Assembly: GCF_026343185.1 (NCBI RefSeq)
Contig: NZ_JAPEMA010000001.1
Span: 4,216,001 to 4,280,000 of the forward strand
Length of the DNA: 64,000 bases
Origin: Streptomyces sp. NBC_00091
GTDB taxonomy: Bacteria > Actinomycetota > Actinomycetes > Streptomycetales > Streptomycetaceae
Direction: 5' to 3'
Made by a program: the position numbers and the translations under genes. Positions within the stretch are counted from its first letter, which is position 1. The number at the start of each line of letters is the position of its first letter. The notes under the pieces are model-generated. The model saw only the letters and a list, made by a program, of their open reading frames with translations, was not told the DNA's origin and searched no databases. Shown piece after piece: positions 36,196 through 46,172 of this stretch.

Positions 36196-37557
36196 ATGGA
36201 CAAGCAGCAGGAATTCGTCCTCCGGACGCTCGAGGAGCGCGACATCCGCTTCGTGCGCCTGTGGTTCACCGATGTGCTGGGCTTCCTGAAGTCCGTCGCG
36301 GTCGCCCCCGCCGAGCTGGAGCAGGCCTTCGACGAGGGCATCGGCTTCGACGGCTCCGCGATCGAGGGCTTCGCCCGGGTCTACGAGTCCGACATGATCG
36401 CCAAGCCGGACCCGAGCACCTTCCAGATACTGCCGTGGCGCGCCGAGGCCCCCGGGACCGCCCGGATGTTCTGCGACATCCTGATGCCGGACGGCTCCCC
36501 GTCCTTCGCGGACCCGCGCTACGTCCTCAAGCGCATCCTGGCCAAGACCTCCGACCTGGGCTTCACCTTCTACACCCACCCGGAGATCGAGTTCTTCCTG
36601 CTCAAGGACAAGCCGCTGGACGGCACCCGTCCGGTCCCGGCCGACAACTCCGGCTACTTCGACCACACCCCGCAGAACGTGGGCATGGACTTCCGCCGCC
36701 AGGCGATCACCATGCTCGAATCCATGGGCATCTCGGTCGAGTTCAGCCACCACGAGGGCGCCCCGGGCCAGCAGGAGATCGACCTGCGCTACGCCGACGC
36801 CCTGTCCACGGCCGACAACATCATGACCTTCCGCCTGGTGATGAAGCAGGTCGCCCTGGAGCAGGGCGTCCAGGCCACCTTCATGCCGAAGCCCTTCTCC
36901 GAGTACCCGGGCTCCGGCATGCACACCCACCTCTCCCTCTTCGAGGGCGACCGCAACGCCTTCTACGAGTCGGGCGCCGAGTACCAGCTCTCGAAGGTCG
37001 GCCGGTCCTTCATCGCGGGCCTGCTCAAGCACGCGGCGGAGACGGCCGCGGTCACCAACCAGTGGGTCAACTCCTACAAGCGCATCTGGGGCGGCTCCTC
37101 CCGCAGCGCCGGCGCGGGCGGCGAGGCCCCCTCGTACATCTGCTGGGGCCACAACAACCGCTCGGCCCTGATCCGCGTCCCGATGTACAAGCCGGGCAAG
37201 ACGGGTTCCTCCCGGGTCGAGGTCCGCTCGATCGACTCCGGAGCCAACCCCTACCTGACGTACGCCGTCCTCCTGGCGGCGGGCCTCAAGGGCATCGAGG
37301 AGGGCTACGAACTCCCGGCGGGCGCCGACGACGACGTCTGGGCCCTCTCCGACGCCGAACGCCGCGCGATGGGCATCGAGCCCCTCCCGCAGAACCTCGG
37401 CGAGGCCATCGCCCTGATGGAGCGCAGCGAGCTGGTCGCCGAAACCCTCGGCGAGCACGTCTTCGACTTCTTCCTGCGCAACAAGAAGCAGGAGTGGGAG
37501 GAGTACCGCTCGGAGGTCACCGCCTTCGAACTCCGCAAGAACCTGCCGGTGCTGTAG
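36196..37557 (+). CDS. glnA2: Type I glutamine synthetase homologue GlnA2 (likely gamma-glutamylpolyamine synthetase)
   Basis: The 453-residue protein has the beta-grasp and catalytic domains of type I glutamine synthetases: GFDGSAIEGFARVYESDM, FMPKPFSEYPGSGMHTHLSL and IRVPMYKPGK. The NLYDLP-type loop with the adenylylated Tyr is missing, replaced by a sequence around DDDVWALSDAERRAMG. That matches GlnA2 rather than GlnA. In S. coelicolor GlnA2 glutamylates polyamines. The start at 36196 follows GAGGATGAAGG. A perfect terminator follows. Confidence 0.9.
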   Translation: MDKQQEFVLRTLEERDIRFVRLWFTDVLGFLKSVAVAPAELEQAFDEGIGFDGSAIEGFARVYESDMIAKPDPSTFQILPWRAEAPGTARMFCDILMPDGSPSFADPRYVLKRILAKTSDLGFTFYTHPEIEFFLLKDKPLDGTRPVPADNSGYFDHTPQNVGMDFRRQAITMLESMGISVEFSHHEGAPGQQEIDLRYADALSTADNIMTFRLVMKQVALEQGVQATFMPKPFSEYPGSGMHTHLSLFEGDRNAFYESGAEYQLSKVGRSFIAGLLKHAAETAAVTNQWVNSYKRIWGGSSRSAGAGGEAPSYICWGHNNRSALIRVPMYKPGKTGSSRVEVRSIDSGANPYLTYAVLLAAGLKGIEEGYELPAGADDDVWALSDAERRAMGIEPLPQNLGEAIALMERSELVAETLGEHVFDFFLRNKKQEWEEYRSEVTAFELRKNLPVL

Positions 37558-37573
37558 GGCTTCCGCCGGACCC

Positions 37574-37608
37574 CTCCGGGCCGCCGGTCACCGACCGGCG
37601 GCCCGGAG
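37574..37608. terminator. Terminator between glnA2 and the convergent secreted-protein gene
   Basis: A perfect 16-base stem (37574-37589 with 37593-37608) with a 3-base loop begins 17 bases after the glnA2 stop and touches the stop codon of the convergent gene. It should act in both directions. Confidence 0.88.
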
Positions 37609-38319
37609 TCACTGCTGCGGCGCGCAGGTGAGGCTCACATCCTCGCTCCGCTCGGTCATGTTCGCGGAGGGGACGTGCAAGGTCACGAACGTCGTCACCA
37701 GGTTTCCGTTCGAGGAGACCAGTTCGACCACCTTGAGCAGAGAGTGGCTCTGCGTCGTGCCGAGGGCGAAGGTGACTGTGCCCTCGCCTATGCGGTCGTT
37801 GCTGGAGGCGAAGGTCCAGAAGTAGCGGACGTCGCCCTTCCCCACCGCGGTGATCTTGCCGTCGAACGCGGCCTTGACCGGCTTGGTGCAGTCGACCACG
37901 GTGCCCGACTTGGTGAGGGTGAGCACCTCGACCTTGGTGACCTGCACCTTCTGCTTGCCGCTGCCGCCGTCGTGCTTCTCCCGGGGCGGTGTGGCGCAGC
38001 CGATGCGGCCGCCCTTGGAGCTGACGCTGTACTTGCCGTAGCGGACGTCCTGCTTGTCGAAGGAGCCCTGGTCGTCCACCCGGGTGCGCAGGTTCGTCCG
38101 CGGTCCGTCGATCGTGACCGACTGGCCCGGCGCGAACCCGCTCAGCCGCAGGTCGTACGAGGTCTCCCCGCCCTGCCCGCCGGACGCGCCCGGCACCAGC
38201 TCGCAGAAGGCGGCGGGCAGGGCCGCCGAGGCGGCCGGGGCCGCGAGGGCGGGGGCGAGGACGACCGAGGAGGCGAGGAGCGGGGCGGCGAGGAGCGTGA
38301 GGTGGCGGTGCCGGTTCAT
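37609..38319 (-). CDS. Secreted protein of unknown function
   Basis: The 236-residue precursor has a clear Sec signal peptide (cleavage probably after ASA near residue 33). The mature part is beta-rich, with Cys residues in AFCELV, RIGCAT, VVDCTK and SLTCAP that could form two disulfides. The N-terminal half (SGFAPGQSVTIDGP) resembles an Ig-like or adhesin repeat. I do not recognise a family. It lies between glnA2 and the deacetylase gene. Confidence 0.8.
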   Translation of the reverse strand: MNRHRHLTLLAAPLLASSVVLAPALAAPAASAALPAAFCELVPGASGGQGGETSYDLRLSGFAPGQSVTIDGPRTNLRTRVDDQGSFDKQDVRYGKYSVSSKGGRIGCATPPREKHDGGSGKQKVQVTKVEVLTLTKSGTVVDCTKPVKAAFDGKITAVGKGDVRYFWTFASSNDRIGEGTVTFALGTTQSHSLLKVVELVSSNGNLVTTFVTLHVPSANMTERSEDVSLTCAPQQ

Positions 38320-38376
38320 CGTGCTGCCCTCCGTGACGGGAAAGCCCCCGATGCCGCTCCCAGGATATCGGCGGGG

Positions 38377-40452
38377 TCAGGCCGGGGGCGGGACGACCGC
38401 CGGGTGCCAGGTGGGACGGGGGGTGGTGGGGGCGGTCGTCGTGGTGTGGAGCTGGGCGTCCAGGCCCAGGACCGCTGTGGTCGTGGTGCCGGCCGGGTCG
38501 AGGACCGCTGAGGGGGCGCCCGCGTAGAGCATCCGGGACTCCGTCCAGGCGGGCGGGCCGCCGAGGGTGGTGGCGGCGATGGTGCCGGTGTCCGCGCGGC
38601 CCGTCACGAGGCGGCCCGCGACGCCGACCGCGCCGTAGCCCGCCCGGCCGCCGGACTCGGAGACGCTCGAGACCTGCGGGGCGCCCGGCCCCGCGGTGAC
38701 CAGCGCGCTGCGGACCACCCCGGAGTCGGGGCGGCGGAAGTAGAGCCGCACGCCCGCACCGTCCCGGGCCGCCGAGAGGGGGACCGTGGTGGCGGGGAGC
38801 CCGGTGGGGAAGGGCCCGGCGAGCGGGGCGCCGGGGGCGGGCTGCGTCCAGGCCAGCACCGACTGGGTGGTGGTGGCGTAGACGTGGCGCCGCCCGGCGG
38901 TGTCGACCACCGAGACCGGGTCGCTCTGCAGGTCCTCGCCGCCCAGGCGCTGCCAGTCGGTGAAGCCGCCCGACGGCTCCTGGACGCGGGCGAGCAGGGT
39001 GCGGCGGGTGTCGCGGAGGTAGACGGTGAGGCGGCCCCCGGCGTCGACGGCGGCCGAGGGGGCGCTGATGGCCGAGGTGCCGGCCTCGTCACCGGGCTCG
39101 GGGGTGCCGAGGGAGAGCCACGCCCCGAACGGGCCGTCGGGCGCGGCCTGGACGGCGTACACGACCTCGCGCCGGTAGTCGGCCGGCCGGGGTCCGAGCG
39201 TGGTGCGGGTGGCGAGGACCGCGATGCGGCCGTCGGGGAGGCGGGCGGTGGTGGCGCCGGGGTCGATGCCGGTGCCGGGGAGCAGGGCGGGCCCGGTCCA
39301 GGCCCCGGCCCGGTCGCGGTTCCAGACGGCCATCCGGCCGTCCAGCGCGGCGAAGGCCCAGAGCCGGCCGGCGGTGCCCTCGGCGAGCCACGAGGTGTTG
39401 TCGGCGCGGGCGTAGCGCAGCGACTGGGCCCAGTGGCGGCCGGTGGGGCTGCCCGCCACCTTGCGGTCGCCGCAGCCCGAGGGGGAGCCGCAGTAGTCGG
39501 TGCGGTCCTGCCAGGCGTACGTCTTCAGGTAGCCGATCTTCGTCTCGGCGGTCTGCGGGTCCAGCGCGTGGGGGAGGGTGCCGTTGTGGTAGCCGAGGTA
39601 GTTCTGCACCGAGAACCGCGGCCGGTCCGCGACCCGCTCGGCGTACAGCGCGGTGGCGGCCTGTACGAAGCGGGCCCCGTACATGTGGTCCTGGTGGTCG
39701 GTGTACTTGCCGGTGTCCGCGTACCGGTTCGGCGTCGGGTCCTGCATCCGTATCGTCGTCGGCCGGTACCGCTCCAGGATCCCGGCTATGGACTGGACGA
39801 CCTGGTCCTTGGTGTACGAGAACTGCTGCTTGACCGGGGTGCCGGTGGTCAGCTGGGCACCCAGCGCCGGTATCTCGCCGTTCCACAGGCCGCGCAGGCT
39901 GTCCGGGTTCTGCGCGGCCGGGTTGCGGGCCTCGCGCAGCTGGAGCCAGACCAGGTTGACCTGCGGGCGGGCGACGAGGACGTCGAGCTCGGCCTGTCCG
40001 CCGCCGGCGGTGGGTATGACCGTGCGCTTCCACGCGCTGGTGCGGTCGCCGGTGGCCATCTGCGCGTAGGCGGAGCGTATGCCGTTCTGCCGGGCCTCCG
40101 CGTAGTGGGCGCGGTCGGCCGGCTGCTCGGGGTCCTTGGCCTCGCCGCCGCGGGCCTCGTTGCGGCCGTCGGCCTCGCCGGAGGTGAGGTAGGCGGTGGT
40201 GACCGGGACTCCGGCCAGCAGGGAGCGGCTGAGGTCGGGGTTCATGAAGAACAGGTCGTCGTCGGGGTGCGCGACGATCTGGACGACCGTGCCGGAGGTG
40301 GTGCTGGCGGGGAGGGCGGCGGCCGGGTTCTTCCCCTGGCTCGTCTCGGCCGCGGTCTGCTGGCCGGAGGCGACGGCGATGACACCGGAGGCGCCCAGGG
40401 TCAGCATGGGCACCACGGCCGCGAGGAGGAAGCGGCGGCGGGAAAGGGGCAT
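38377..40452 (-). CDS. Secreted PIG-L family deacetylase with C-terminal propeller-like region (1)
   Basis: The 691-residue precursor starts with a Tat-type signal (SRRRFLLAAVV). The PIG-L/LmbE domain (about 55-330) has AHPDDDLFFMNPD, where the usual HPDDE has Asp for the last Glu, and HQDHMYGARFV with the later metal His residues. About 300 C-terminal residues hold repeated sheet-like segments (GRMAVWNRDRAGAWTGPALLPGTG type), as in PLL/sialidase-like beta-propellers that bind sugars. It probably removes acetyl groups from an extracellular glycan; the substrate is unknown. A close paralogue follows upstream on the same strand. Confidence 0.85.
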   Translation of the reverse strand: MPLSRRRFLLAAVVPMLTLGASGVIAVASGQQTAAETSQGKNPAAALPASTTSGTVVQIVAHPDDDLFFMNPDLSRSLLAGVPVTTAYLTSGEADGRNEARGGEAKDPEQPADRAHYAEARQNGIRSAYAQMATGDRTSAWKRTVIPTAGGGQAELDVLVARPQVNLVWLQLREARNPAAQNPDSLRGLWNGEIPALGAQLTTGTPVKQQFSYTKDQVVQSIAGILERYRPTTIRMQDPTPNRYADTGKYTDHQDHMYGARFVQAATALYAERVADRPRFSVQNYLGYHNGTLPHALDPQTAETKIGYLKTYAWQDRTDYCGSPSGCGDRKVAGSPTGRHWAQSLRYARADNTSWLAEGTAGRLWAFAALDGRMAVWNRDRAGAWTGPALLPGTGIDPGATTARLPDGRIAVLATRTTLGPRPADYRREVVYAVQAAPDGPFGAWLSLGTPEPGDEAGTSAISAPSAAVDAGGRLTVYLRDTRRTLLARVQEPSGGFTDWQRLGGEDLQSDPVSVVDTAGRRHVYATTTQSVLAWTQPAPGAPLAGPFPTGLPATTVPLSAARDGAGVRLYFRRPDSGVVRSALVTAGPGAPQVSSVSESGGRAGYGAVGVAGRLVTGRADTGTIAATTLGGPPAWTESRMLYAGAPSAVLDPAGTTTTAVLGLDAQLHTTTTAPTTPRPTWHPAVVPPPA

Positions 40453-40732
40453 GGTCACGCCTCTTGAGGTCGCTTCGGGCAGGAAGAACCGCAGTTCAGT
40501 CAGTGAGAGGCCAAATCGGGGGAGTTGGTTCACCGATTTCGCCGATGACGCATGCTTTCCGGAAACGACCGGTTGTGATTGTGCCCTGTCCGGGCCCCTC
40601 CGCCGCCCATCTGCCCGGATCGTGGACGCGGTTGACGCACCCCGCCGGGCAAGGAAGGCCCTGGTGCGGGGTGTTACGGGGTGTTGGTAGTCAAAAGGGG
40701 GAAATGTCTGGCTGGTGGGGGTTTCCGCGTTC

Positions 40733-42976
40733 CTACGGGGCGCTGTTGCGCGGTCCCACCGGCTGCCAGGGCGCCAGGTGCGCGTCGGAACCGTCCGCCG
40801 AGGAGGTGACGTACAGCCGCGCGTCGAGGCCAACCACGGCCAGGCTGACCAGGTTCTTCCCCGTCATCGTGCTCGACGGGGCCCCGACGAACATCAGCGG
40901 CGAGCGCTGCCACGCCCCGTCCGGGCCGAGGTCGGAGCCGAGCTGCCCGCCCGCCGAGCGGCCCGCCAGCAGGTGCCCGCTCGCCGTCAGCGAGCCGAAG
41001 CCCTGGAGCCCGCCGAGGTCCGTGAGGCCGCTCACCTTCAGCCCGCCGTCGCCCGTCACCAGGGCGGTGCGGGCATTGCCCGAGCCCGGCTTGCGGAACA
41101 ACAGCCGTATCCCGCCCTCGCGCCCGTGCGCCGTCAGCGCGAGCGTGGTGTCCGGCAGCCCGGTGGGGGTGGCCGGGCCGAGCGGGGCGCCTGGCTGCGG
41201 CTGCGCCCAGCCGGTCACCGACTTCGTGGTGGTCGCGAAGACCATCCGCCGCCCGGCCCCGTCGGTCGCGGTGACCGGGGTGCCCTGGAGGTCGGATCCG
41301 CCGTGACCCTCCCACGGGCCCCACTCCCCGTCGGGGCGCTGGACGCGGCCGCGCAGGGTGGAGGCCCCGTCGCGCACGTACACGGCCAGAGCGCCGGCGC
41401 CGTCGACGGACACGGCGGGCGCGCTGATGTCGGAGGTCCAGGCGTCGTCGGCGCCCTCCGGGGTGCCGAGCGAGCGCCACTCCCCGAACTCCGCGGAGCC
41501 GGGGGCCCGCTGGACGGCGTACACGACCTCGCGCAGGTAGTCGGCGGGCCTGGTGCCGAAGGAGGTGCGGGTGCCGAAGGCGGCTATCCGGCCGTCCGCC
41601 AGGGTGGCGGTGGAGACGCCCTGGTCCATGCCGGTGCCGGGGAGCAGGCGGGGGCCGCTCCAGCCGCCGATCAGGCCGCTGCGGTGCCAGAGGGCGACCT
41701 GCCCGTCGAGCACCGTGAAGGCCCACAGGCCGCGGTCCCCATCGGAGGCCAGCCAGGAGGTGCCGGTGCCGCGCGCGTAGTTGATGGACTGCGTCCAGCG
41801 GTTGCCCGACGGGTGGTCGGCGACCTTGAGGTCGCCGCAGCCGGCGTCGCTGCCGCAGTGGTTCTCCTTGTCGAGCCAGGCGTAGGTGCCCAGGATGTCC
41901 AGCTTCTCCTTGGCCTCGCCGGGGTCGAGTGCGCTGGGGAGGGAGCCGTTGAAGTAGCCGACGTAGTTCTGCACCGCGAAGTGCGGGCGGTCCTTGACCT
42001 CCCGCGCGTAGGCCTCGGTGGCCATCTGCACGAACCGGGCGCCGTAGAAGTGGTCCTGGTGGTCGGTGTAGCGCTTGGTGTCCTGGAAGCGGCCGGGGGT
42101 CGGGTCCTGGGCGCGGACGGTGGTGGGCCGGTACCGCTCGAGGATGCCCTCGATGGTCCGGACGACCTGGTCCTTCGTGTACGTGAACCCGTGCCTGACC
42201 GGGCTGCCGGAGGCGAGCACCGACTCCAGGTGCGGGACCCGGCCGTCCCACAGGCCGTGGAGGCTGTCGGGGACGTCCGCGTAGACGTTGCCCGCCTCGC
42301 GCAGCTGCAGCCAGACCAGGTTCACCTCGGGCTTGGCGACGAGGATGTCGACCTCGGCCTGCCCGCCGCCCTTGGTCGGGACGACGGTGCGCTTCCAGGC
42401 GCTGCTGCGGTCGCCGGTGGCCATCTTGGCGTAGGCGGCGCGGATGCCGTTCTGGCGGGCCTCGGCGTAGGCCGGCTTGTTGGGCGGGGTGGAGGCCTGC
42501 TGGGCGGCGCCCGCGTTGATGCCGTCGGCTTCGCCGGAGGTGAGGTAGACGGAGGTCACGGGGTGGCCGGCGGCTATGGAGTACCGCAGGTCCGGGTTCA
42601 TGAAGTACAGGTCGTCGTCGGGGTGGGCGACGATCTGGAGCACCCGGCCGGGGTCGGGGGCGTCCGCGGCGGTGGCGGTGGTGGCCCTGGAATCGGCGGT
42701 GGTGGGCGCGTCGAGGCCGGCGAGGGCCTCGTTGCCCCGGAGTATGAGCATGCTGCCGGCGGCGGTGGCCGCGCAGAAGCCGACGACCTTGACGATCTTC
42801 CGGGCGAGCGGGTGGCCCCGGCCCCCGGCGGTCTCCGGGCCGGGCCCGCCGTCCGCCCCGGTGGCCCCGCGCTGCTGGGGGAGCGGTCCGGCGGTGGTGG
42901 AGGACGGCTCTCGGTCCTGTGTGGCGGAGCGGCCGGAGGAGGGCGTCGCGACGGAGCGGACGGGTCCGTCGGACAT
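40733..42976 (-). CDS. PIG-L family deacetylase with C-terminal propeller-like region (2)
   Basis: The 747-residue protein is a paralogue of the one at 38377. It has a ~75-residue disordered N-terminus and a single membrane segment (VVGFCAATAAGSMLIL) instead of a Tat signal. The PIG-L domain shows AHPDDDLYFMNPD and HQDHFYGARFV. The C-terminal repeat region (GQVALWHRSGLIGGWSGPRLLPGTGMD) matches the paralogue. The start at 42976 follows GAGGAG. The two genes are in tandem with 280 bases between, so they may have separate promoters. Confidence 0.86.
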   Translation of the reverse strand: MSDGPVRSVATPSSGRSATQDREPSSTTAGPLPQQRGATGADGGPGPETAGGRGHPLARKIVKVVGFCAATAAGSMLILRGNEALAGLDAPTTADSRATTATAADAPDPGRVLQIVAHPDDDLYFMNPDLRYSIAAGHPVTSVYLTSGEADGINAGAAQQASTPPNKPAYAEARQNGIRAAYAKMATGDRSSAWKRTVVPTKGGGQAEVDILVAKPEVNLVWLQLREAGNVYADVPDSLHGLWDGRVPHLESVLASGSPVRHGFTYTKDQVVRTIEGILERYRPTTVRAQDPTPGRFQDTKRYTDHQDHFYGARFVQMATEAYAREVKDRPHFAVQNYVGYFNGSLPSALDPGEAKEKLDILGTYAWLDKENHCGSDAGCGDLKVADHPSGNRWTQSINYARGTGTSWLASDGDRGLWAFTVLDGQVALWHRSGLIGGWSGPRLLPGTGMDQGVSTATLADGRIAAFGTRTSFGTRPADYLREVVYAVQRAPGSAEFGEWRSLGTPEGADDAWTSDISAPAVSVDGAGALAVYVRDGASTLRGRVQRPDGEWGPWEGHGGSDLQGTPVTATDGAGRRMVFATTTKSVTGWAQPQPGAPLGPATPTGLPDTTLALTAHGREGGIRLLFRKPGSGNARTALVTGDGGLKVSGLTDLGGLQGFGSLTASGHLLAGRSAGGQLGSDLGPDGAWQRSPLMFVGAPSSTMTGKNLVSLAVVGLDARLYVTSSADGSDAHLAPWQPVGPRNSAP

Positions 42977-43166
42977 GGGGGCTCCTCGCGGCCGGTCGGA
43001 TGGGGACCGGGCCCCCTCAGGCATAGATCTACAAGTAAACAGATAATCCGATAATCCGCCTCATGATATCGGCCACGGCGTCCGGTGAGTCGAACGCCTG
43101 CTCCGGCTAGGCTCGCTCCCAGGCCGGCCGGACCACACGGCAGCGACGCACTCGGGAGGCGGCGGG

Positions 43167-46154
43167 ATGACAGTCCCGGGACGCAGGAGCAGCACCTTCA
43201 TCAGGCTGCTGCGCAGCGGGTTCACCGACCCCACCCACGCGGCCCGGCTCCTCGACGCCGACGCGCTGGCCTCCGTACGCGCCGACCCGGTCCTCCTCGA
43301 CGCCCTCGGCGCCACCGCCGACCCCGACCTCGCCCTGCACGGGCTGGTACGCCTCGCCGAGGCCCAGACCCCCGAGGAGCTGCCCCTGCTCCTCGACACC
43401 CTCGTCAGCGCCAAACCCCTGCGCGACCGCCTCCTCGGCGTGCTCGGCGCCTCCGAAGCCCTCGCCGACCACCTCGCCCGCCACCCCCGCGACTGGCAGG
43501 CCCTGGTCACCTACGAGGCCGCCGACCTGCACCCCGGGCTCGCCGAGTTCGAACACGGGCTGTCCGAGGCCCACGACCCCGTCGCCCTGCGCATCGCCTA
43601 CCGCCGCTGCCTGCTCTCCATCGCCGCCCGCGACGTCTGCGGCACCACCGACGTCGCCCAGACCGCCGCCGAGCTGGCCGACCTCGCCACCGCCACCCTC
43701 CGCGCGGCTCTGCGCATCACGAGCGCCGCCGCCCCCGAGGACGCCGCCCGGTGCCGCCTCGCCGTCATCGCCATGGGCAAGTGCGGGGGCAACGAGCTCA
43801 ACTACGTCTCCGACGTCGACGTGATCTTCGTCGGCGACGCCGCCCCCGGAGCCGACGAGGGCAAGGCCCTCCAGGCCGCCACCCGCCTCGCCTCCCACCT
43901 CATGCGGATCTGCTCCGAGACCACCGTCGAAGGCAGCATCTGGCCCGTCGACGCCAACCTCCGCCCCGAGGGCAGGAACGGCCCCCTCGTCCGCACCCTC
44001 GCCTCCCACCTCGCCTACTACCAGCGCTGGGCCAAGACCTGGGAGTTCCAGGCCCTCCTCAAGGCCCGCGCCGTCGCCGGCGACACCGACCTCGGCGCCC
44101 AGTACGTCGCCGCCATAACCCCGCTCGTCTGGCAGGCCGCCGAGCGCGAGAACTTCGTCGCCGACGTCCAGAAGATGCGCCGCCGCGTCGTCGACAACAT
44201 CCCCGCCGCCCAGGTCGACCGCGAACTCAAACTCGGCCCCGGCGGCCTGCGCGACGTCGAGTTCGCCGTCCAGCTGCTCCAGCTCGTCCACGGCCGCAGC
44301 GACGCCACCCTGCACTCCGGCACCACCCTCGACGCCCTGCACGCCCTCGCCGCCGGCGGCTACGTCGGCCGCGCCGACGCCGCCCAGCTGCACGACGCGT
44401 ACCGCTTCCTGCGCGCCATGGAACACCGCATCCAGCTCTACCGGCTGCGCCGCACCCACCTCGTCCCCGAGGACGAGTCCGACCTGCGGCGCCTGGGCCG
44501 CTCCATGGGCCTGCGCACCGAACCCGTCGCCGAACTCAACAAGGCCTGGCGCCGGCACGCCTCCGTCGTCCGCCGCCTCCACGAAAAGCTCTTCTACCGC
44601 CCGCTGCTCGACGCCGTCGCCCAGCTCGCCCCCGGCGAGACCCGGCTCTCCCCGCGCGCCGCCGGCCAGCGCCTCGAAGCCCTCGGCTACGCCGACCCGG
44701 CCTCCGCACTGCGCCACCTCGAAGCCCTCGCCTCCGGCGTCAGCCGCAAGGCCGCCATCCAGCGCACCCTGCTGCCGGTCCTCCTCGGCTGGTTCGCCGA
44801 CTCCGCCGACCCGGACGCCGGACTCCTCGGCTTCCGCAAGGTCTCCGACGCCCTCGGCAAGACCCCCTGGTACCTGCGCCTGCTGCGCGACGAGGGCGCC
44901 GCCGCCGAGAACCTCGCCCGCGTGCTCTCCGCCGGACGCCTCGCCCCCGACCTCCTCCTGCGCGCCCCCGAGGCCGTCGCCCTGCTCGGCGACCCCGAAG
45001 GCCTGGAGCCCCGTACGCACGAGGCCCTCGAACAGGAGGTGCTCGCCGCCGTCGGCCGCGCCGACAGCGGGGAAGCCGCCGTCGCCGCCGCCCGCGGCGT
45101 GCGCCGCCGCGAGCTGTTCCGCACCGCCGCCGCCGACATCATCGCCTCCTACGGCACCGAGGACAGCCCCGCCGAGAAGGACCCCGGAGCCCTCGTCGAC
45201 CGGGTCGGCGACGCCGTCTCCGACCTCACCGCCGCCACCATCGCCGGAGCCCTGCGCGCCGCCGTACGCGACCACTGGGGCGAGACCCTCCCCACCCGCT
45301 TCGCCGTCATCGGCGTCGGCCGCTTCGGCGGGCACGAACTGGGCTACGGCTCCGACGCCGACGTGCTCTTCGTCCACGAACCCCGCGAGGGCGTCGACGA
45401 ACAGGAGGCCGCGAAGGCCGCCCAGACCGTCATCGCCGAGATGCGCCGGCTCCTCCAGCTGCCCACCGCCGACCCGCCGCTGCTCATCGACGCCGACCTG
45501 CGCCCCGAAGGCCGCTCCGGGCCCCTGGTACGCACCCTCTCCTCCTACGCCGCCTACTACCGGCGCTGGTCCCTGACCTGGGAGAGCCAGGCCCTGCTGC
45601 GCGCCGAGCCCGTCGCCGGCGACACCGAGCTGTGCGGCCGCTTCATCGAGCTGATCGACCCGCTGCGCTACCCGGCCGAAGGCCTCGGCGAGGACGCGGT
45701 CCGCGAGATCCGCCGCCTCAAGGCCCGGATGGAGTCCGAACGCCTGCCGCGCGGCGCCGACCCCACCTTGCACACCAAACTCGGCCGCGGCGGGCTCAGC
45801 GACGTCGAGTGGACCGTCCAGCTGCTCCAGATGCGGCACGCCTGGGCCGAACCGGGCCTGCGCACCACCCGCACCCGCGAGGCCCTGGCCGCCGCCCACG
45901 CCGCCGGGCTGATCCCGACCGAGGAGGCGCAGATCCTCGACGAGGCCTGGGTCCTCGCCACCCGCGTCCGCAACGCGGTCATGCTGGTGCGCGGCCGGGC
46001 CGGGGACACCTTCCCCTCCGACGCCCGCGAACTGGCCGCCGTCGGCCGCTACCTGGGCTACCCGGAGGGCCGGGTCGGCGAGATGCTGGACGACTACCGC
46101 CGCATCACCCGCCGCGCCCGCGCGGTGGTCGACGAACTGTTCTACGGCGGGTAG
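43167..46154 (+). CDS. glnE: Glutamine synthetase adenylyltransferase/adenylyl-removing enzyme
   Basis: The 995-residue bifunctional enzyme attaches or removes AMP on glutamine synthetase. Two nucleotidyltransferase domains are intact: GKCGGNELNYVSDVDVIFVGD near residue 203 and GVGRFGGHELGYGSDADVLFVHE near residue 716. Each is followed by its helical domain. GlnA2 nearby lacks the target Tyr, so the substrate is presumably a GlnA encoded elsewhere. The region upstream is unusually AT-rich and holds a tandem GATAATCC repeat. Confidence 0.96.
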   Translation: MTVPGRRSSTFIRLLRSGFTDPTHAARLLDADALASVRADPVLLDALGATADPDLALHGLVRLAEAQTPEELPLLLDTLVSAKPLRDRLLGVLGASEALADHLARHPRDWQALVTYEAADLHPGLAEFEHGLSEAHDPVALRIAYRRCLLSIAARDVCGTTDVAQTAAELADLATATLRAALRITSAAAPEDAARCRLAVIAMGKCGGNELNYVSDVDVIFVGDAAPGADEGKALQAATRLASHLMRICSETTVEGSIWPVDANLRPEGRNGPLVRTLASHLAYYQRWAKTWEFQALLKARAVAGDTDLGAQYVAAITPLVWQAAERENFVADVQKMRRRVVDNIPAAQVDRELKLGPGGLRDVEFAVQLLQLVHGRSDATLHSGTTLDALHALAAGGYVGRADAAQLHDAYRFLRAMEHRIQLYRLRRTHLVPEDESDLRRLGRSMGLRTEPVAELNKAWRRHASVVRRLHEKLFYRPLLDAVAQLAPGETRLSPRAAGQRLEALGYADPASALRHLEALASGVSRKAAIQRTLLPVLLGWFADSADPDAGLLGFRKVSDALGKTPWYLRLLRDEGAAAENLARVLSAGRLAPDLLLRAPEAVALLGDPEGLEPRTHEALEQEVLAAVGRADSGEAAVAAARGVRRRELFRTAAADIIASYGTEDSPAEKDPGALVDRVGDAVSDLTAATIAGALRAAVRDHWGETLPTRFAVIGVGRFGGHELGYGSDADVLFVHEPREGVDEQEAAKAAQTVIAEMRRLLQLPTADPPLLIDADLRPEGRSGPLVRTLSSYAAYYRRWSLTWESQALLRAEPVAGDTELCGRFIELIDPLRYPAEGLGEDAVREIRRLKARMESERLPRGADPTLHTKLGRGGLSDVEWTVQLLQMRHAWAEPGLRTTRTREALAAAHAAGLIPTEEAQILDEAWVLATRVRNAVMLVRGRAGDTFPSDARELAAVGRYLGYPEGRVGEMLDDYRRITRRARAVVDELFYGG

Positions 46155-46172
46155 CCCGGCCACCCCCAGCGG

